Origin: an uncultured Rikenellaceae bacterium
Lineage (GTDB): Bacteria > Bacteroidota > Bacteroidia > Bacteroidales > Rikenellaceae
Length of the DNA: 10,971 bases
Reading direction: 5' to 3'
NCBI GenBank assembly: GCA_947038135.1
Contig: CAMQVM010000034.1
Span: forward strand, 1-10,971
The translations under genes and the position numbers were made by a program. This document shows positions 8,044 through 10,971 of this stretch, one piece after another. Each line of letters starts with the position of its first letter. Within the stretch, counting starts at the first letter, position 1. The notes under the pieces are model-generated. The model had not been told where the DNA came from. It was given only the letters and a program-made list of their open reading frames with translations, and did not search any database.

Positions 8044-9003
8044 TTAGTACTCATCTAATTTTTTATATAGCAAATTAAATATATATCCTATGATAAAAGT
8101 ATTAACAAATATAGAAAACATCACGACTGTATTCATTAGCAGGTTGTTTTTAGTTTCACCTGGTTTATCTATAGTATATATCAAAAAATGGAATAATGAT
8201 ATACCTCTTTTTCCTACATCTTCTATTGCTTCATCTATCTTATTGGTCATATCTTTATAAAAGATCAAGTTATCTTTTATAGATTGTTTAATATATACGC
8301 TGCTAATTGAAGACTTATTCATTATTGCGCTTTTTATCTCTTTGCTATGCATCAAGGAGGGGTAATGTGATATTAGCATTATGCTTTCTTGCTCTTCAAT
8401 ATGTAGCCTTATACTACCATTTCTTAATCTATCTATCTCTTCTTTACTAGTAACACGGGTCACCCCATAAGGACTGGGTTTTCTAATGAGATCAAACATC
8501 AAAGTGTCTGTTGACAGTAATGTATAATACATATCATCTGAATATTTATCAATACGGTACATCACAGTGTCTATTACTGTAAATTGTTTATATCTATTAT
8601 ATATTGATTCATACATATTACGGTCACTCATTAATTCAGATACCTCATCATTAATATATTCTAAATTTGTATATTTATCTTTTAAAATGTTAACATCATT
8701 AAGATACAACAAGTATTTACACGGAACAAAAATTAAATTCACACATACAAATGCAATTAAAAACAAAATGACTTTATTTAATATAGTCATTCTATTCTTT
8801 CGTTTTTGCAAATTACTCCAAAAATAATACAACCCATAAACACCAATCATAATTAATGCTATGCAGATAATTATGGATATCGTTTTATTATATAAATAAT
8901 ACCCTATATTTAGAGATTGATACAATATGACGATTCCGACTATAACCATAACTATCATTAATATCAGTATCCATATTTCATGTTTACATTTATTTAATTT
9001 CAT
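8044..9003 (-). CDS. four-segment inner-membrane protein with large periplasmic domain, unknown function
   Basis: I do not recognise the family of this 319-residue protein. Hydrophobic segments lie at about 10-30, 41-62, 74-99 and 287-311. Positive charges are at the N-terminus (MKLNKCKHE) and in the loop after segment two (NLQKRKNR), and the C-terminal tail is KKLDEY. By the positive-inside rule both termini are cytoplasmic, and residues about 100-286 form one periplasmic domain of nearly 190 residues. That domain is mixed helical and charged, and I see no catalytic motif, no Cys pair and no repeat. ATG at 9003 is the first start and has no clear Shine-Dalgarno sequence. The gene lies 90 bases downstream of the ATPase/209-aa unit on the same strand, but a hairpin separates them. 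It may therefore have its own promoter (a weak TGTATTTG is at 9026-9033 on the minus strand) or be a read-through member. A sensor or membrane-effector role is possible but unsupported by motifs. Confidence 0.75.
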   Translation of the reverse strand: MKLNKCKHEIWILILMIVMVIVGIVILYQSLNIGYYLYNKTISIIICIALIMIGVYGLYYFWSNLQKRKNRMTILNKVILFLIAFVCVNLIFVPCKYLLYLNDVNILKDKYTNLEYINDEVSELMSDRNMYESIYNRYKQFTVIDTVMYRIDKYSDDMYYTLLSTDTLMFDLIRKPSPYGVTRVTSKEEIDRLRNGSIRLHIEEQESIMLISHYPSLMHSKEIKSAIMNKSSISSVYIKQSIKDNLIFYKDMTNKIDEAIEDVGKRGISLFHFLIYTIDKPGETKNNLLMNTVVMFSIFVNTFIIGYIFNLLYKKLDEY

Positions 9004-9047
9004 ATATTATTATAATTTTGTTATGCAAATACACATAAAATTCTCAG

Positions 9048-9094
9048 ATATGGATTAACTATTAAATTAGAAGATGCATGAGTCTAATCCATAT
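9048..9094 (-). terminator. hairpin spanning the stop codon of the 209-aa gene
   Basis: Bases 9048-9060 pair with 9081-9094. This is a 10-bp perfect arm pair (9048-9057 with 9085-9094) extended by three further pairs across a single-base bulge at 9084. The loop is 20 bases and includes the ATGCAT palindrome. The arm reaches the first base of the stop codon of the gene ending at 9094. Downstream on the minus strand the sequence is only mildly T-rich, so it is a weak or attenuating terminator separating the ATPase unit from the membrane-protein gene. Confidence 0.5.
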
Positions 9095-9723
9095 TATCTA
9101 TACCTGCGGATTAGTTCGTCTCGATTAATCATTGTAAATTTTGATGCTGCTGTTTGTCTTCTGAACTCACGATCCACCTTGGTCTCAATCATATAATTAT
9201 GGTCATCTGTCTTTTGTGGGTTACTATAAGATGTCTTATCCTGCAAAAACTTCATCATGATATTAAAATGATTAAAGCCTCGAGTATAGTCTGTTAATAG
9301 AAAAAACTTGATGTGTTTAGTGGTTTTTAAACCTGCATCAATATCATTAATTCGCCCTATCACTTTTTCGTATAAACATATACTGTCTGAAATTTTCTTG
9401 TCAAGGTCGAATTTAGATACTTTCTTTTCTATTTTTGCATCTAAAGATTTCTCGTCATTAATTCTTTTTACCCCATATACTGCATACTGCTTGATTGTTT
9501 TTATCTCTATGATATCTAAATACTGCTTATATGGAACTATTTTCAAACAGTCGCAAGATGCTAATAACTCACCTCCCCTACAACATTCTGTCTTGAAGTG
9601 ATCAAAATCGTAAACAAGAATATCTAAACCTGAAAATGCTTTTTCAACATCTGATATATCAACCTCTTTTGCATATATCGTTTTACTAAATTCTATTACT
9701 AATTTTTCTAGTTTCTGCTCCAT
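9094..9723 (-). CDS. putative PD-(D/E)xK-like nuclease partner of the adjacent ATPase
   Basis: The 209-residue protein is cytoplasmic, with no signal or membrane segment. Residues 33-44 (LDILVYDFDHFK) form a beta strand with acidic residues. Then come D58 in CDCLKI and, after a turn, LDIIEIKT with E73 and K75. The pattern D-x14-E-x-K, on two adjacent predicted strands and followed by a Lys-rich helix (residues 95-120), is the signature layout of PD-(D/E)xK nucleases. I infer a metal-dependent nuclease, without homology support. Cys 47, 48, 57 and 59 cluster just before and beside the putative active site and might bind a metal. Its ATG at 9723 lies inside the end of the ATPase gene (16-base overlap), so the two are almost certainly co-translated and act together. 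No HNH motif is visible, which argues against a PtuB (Septu) type partner. Function remains predicted. Confidence 0.6.
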   Translation of the reverse strand: MEQKLEKLVIEFSKTIYAKEVDISDVEKAFSGLDILVYDFDHFKTECCRGGELLASCDCLKIVPYKQYLDIIEIKTIKQYAVYGVKRINDEKSLDAKIEKKVSKFDLDKKISDSICLYEKVIGRINDIDAGLKTTKHIKFFLLTDYTRGFNHFNIMMKFLQDKTSYSNPQKTDDHNYMIETKVDREFRRQTAASKFTMINRDELIRRYR

Positions 9724-10958
9724 ATCAATTCATCTAATGGTTCTGATAATCTCTCAAAAATTCGATGTATTTCATCTGTACACTCTTCTACATCATACAG
9801 ACGATTATTAGCATCTTCTGTTATATAAAAATTGGATTTAACACCTTCTACATCTGTAAATTTATATAGAGCTTGTACTATAAAAGGGCTGTGAGTTGCT
9901 ATAATAATTTTACAACCTGTTTTTGCAACCTCTACTATTGTTTTAGCATATTCAACCTGCCATTTTGGATGTAAGTGTACCTCTGGCTCATCTATTATTA
10001 ATACGGATTGTGAGTTAATAACACCATTAGAAAGAAGTATATCTAACATTCCTAAAGATTTTATACCCATGGCTGTATTCTTTATATCAAATACTTCATT
10101 GTCTTTTTTATATTTAAAAGTATCTTCTTCTGGACTGTATACTATCTTACCGTGTATCGCACTCGACAGCACATCATAATTTTGCATATCTTCCTTGCTC
10201 TCAAATATATCATCAAAAAGAGTATGCTGATAATTTTTTGGGGCTGTTGTAAGTTGCGATGCTAGGTGTGACATTCGTCCTCCTTGATTACGAAGACCAT
10301 ATATTGCATCTAATATTAATGGGCTTTCTATATATGAGACATCATCAATAAAAAACTCCTTGAAATCATTTAACGAAAAATTTGTTTTATTATTAATAGA
10401 CAGATCTAATAAAGGGGTGTTGTTATAACTTAAAGAGATATTAGAATAATCACTATTTCTTGACACTACATCATTATTAAATTCATTTTTCAATGTTGTT
10501 TTCATGACATTGAAACATATAGCACTATCTGGAATATCACCTGTCAAAGTAGTTATTATCGAATTCAGCTCTGTTATAAGAAGATCAAAAATATTAATTT
10601 TTTCTATGGTATTAATTCTCTGGAGCTCCTCTTTTAGCACAATAGAATAAAGAAGAATAGACTCTGTACTGTCATTATTTTCATTGATCTTATATCTCAA
10701 TTTTGATAATGATGATGATTGGCTAAATTGTGATATATAGCTTTTTTCTCTTCTAGCACGTCGTAATATATCAAGAATCCTATTTGTAGTTTCTTTTAAG
10801 AAAGCTGTATTGTAATTTTTATAAGAATAAACAATAGAATATATAATTTTACCAACAGTACTTTTACCCGTACCATTTTCACCAGCAATAACAGTAATAC
10901 CCCTAAGTTTTATAGAGGCATCCTTTATTATTCCTATATTTTTAATATTTAGTAACAT
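9708..10958 (-). CDS. ABC/SMC-type AAA ATPase of a two-gene defence-like unit
   Basis: The 416-residue protein has a complete ABC-type ATPase core. Walker A GENGTGKST is at 26-34, after the usual strand MLLNIKNIGIIKDASI. A signature-like GIKSLG is at about 298-303. Walker B with catalytic glutamate is VLIIDEPEVHLHP (319-331; D323, E324), including the D-loop. The switch histidine lies in IIIATHSP (H356). The insertion between Walker A and the signature (about 45-290) is helical, far shorter than an SMC coiled coil. No TOPRIM or nuclease domain follows; the protein ends 60 residues after the switch histidine, so it is not a full OLD nuclease. Such stand-alone ATPases usually control a partner effector, and here the partner gene overlaps its 3' end. 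An in-frame TAA sits just upstream of ATG 10958, so the start is firm and the gene is complete. Its promoter lies beyond the window. Confidence 0.88.
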   Translation of the reverse strand: MLLNIKNIGIIKDASIKLRGITVIAGENGTGKSTVGKIIYSIVYSYKNYNTAFLKETTNRILDILRRARREKSYISQFSQSSSLSKLRYKINENNDSTESILLYSIVLKEELQRINTIEKINIFDLLITELNSIITTLTGDIPDSAICFNVMKTTLKNEFNNDVVSRNSDYSNISLSYNNTPLLDLSINNKTNFSLNDFKEFFIDDVSYIESPLILDAIYGLRNQGGRMSHLASQLTTAPKNYQHTLFDDIFESKEDMQNYDVLSSAIHGKIVYSPEEDTFKYKKDNEVFDIKNTAMGIKSLGMLDILLSNGVINSQSVLIIDEPEVHLHPKWQVEYAKTIVEVAKTGCKIIIATHSPFIVQALYKFTDVEGVKSNFYITEDANNRLYDVEECTDEIHRIFERLSEPLDELIWSRN

Positions 10959-10971
10959 AATAACAATTTAT

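Noticed and set aside
8567..8827. Plus-strand frame of 86 codons
   Set aside because: It is antisense to the 319-aa membrane-protein gene, with no promoter or motif.
9308..9601. Plus-strand frame of 97 codons
   Set aside because: It is antisense to the 209-aa gene, which is coupled to the ATPase and carries a sensible motif.

Overview
The window looks like chromosomal or prophage DNA from a low-GC member of the Bacteroidota, probably Bacteroidales. Three things point that way. Two divergent promoters match the Bacteroidota -7 consensus TAnnTTTG, one with a well-spaced TTG -33 element. The genes lack clear Shine-Dalgarno sequences. The phage tail proteins resemble those of Bacteroidota prophages. 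No rRNA, tRNA, transposase, integrase or CRISPR array was seen.

Left part (1-4762, all minus strand): part of a prophage tail module. In transcription order it holds a small tail-associated protein (134 aa), the tape measure protein (1153 aa), and the first 303 codons of a Dit-like or baseplate-type tail protein that leaves the window. The genes overlap by 11 and 4 bases, so they are probably one translationally coupled operon.

Middle junction (4763-5073): a divergent intergenic region. It carries a possible promoter for the tail operon, a strong plus-strand promoter, and what looks like the beheaded and truncated start of a secreted-protein gene (CTG in place of ATG, signal-peptide-like N-terminus, 57 codons).

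Right part (5074-10971): an AT-rich accessory block with no phage structural genes. It contains (a) a 923-aa membrane-associated KAP/YobI-type P-loop NTPase on the plus strand; (b) a convergent intergenic region with two inverted repeats, one a perfect 22-bp stem; (c) a 319-aa protein with four membrane segments and a large predicted periplasmic domain; and (d) a complete two-gene unit, a 416-aa ABC-type ATPase overlapping by 16 bases a 209-aa protein with a D...ExK pattern suggestive of a PD-(D/E)xK nuclease. KAP NTPases and ATPase-plus-nuclease pairs are both recurrent in anti-phage defence, so the block may be defence cargo carried by, or inserted beside, the prophage tail genes. That reading is inference. 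The ATPase/209-aa pair and the KAP/YobI gene are the best candidates for an undescribed system.
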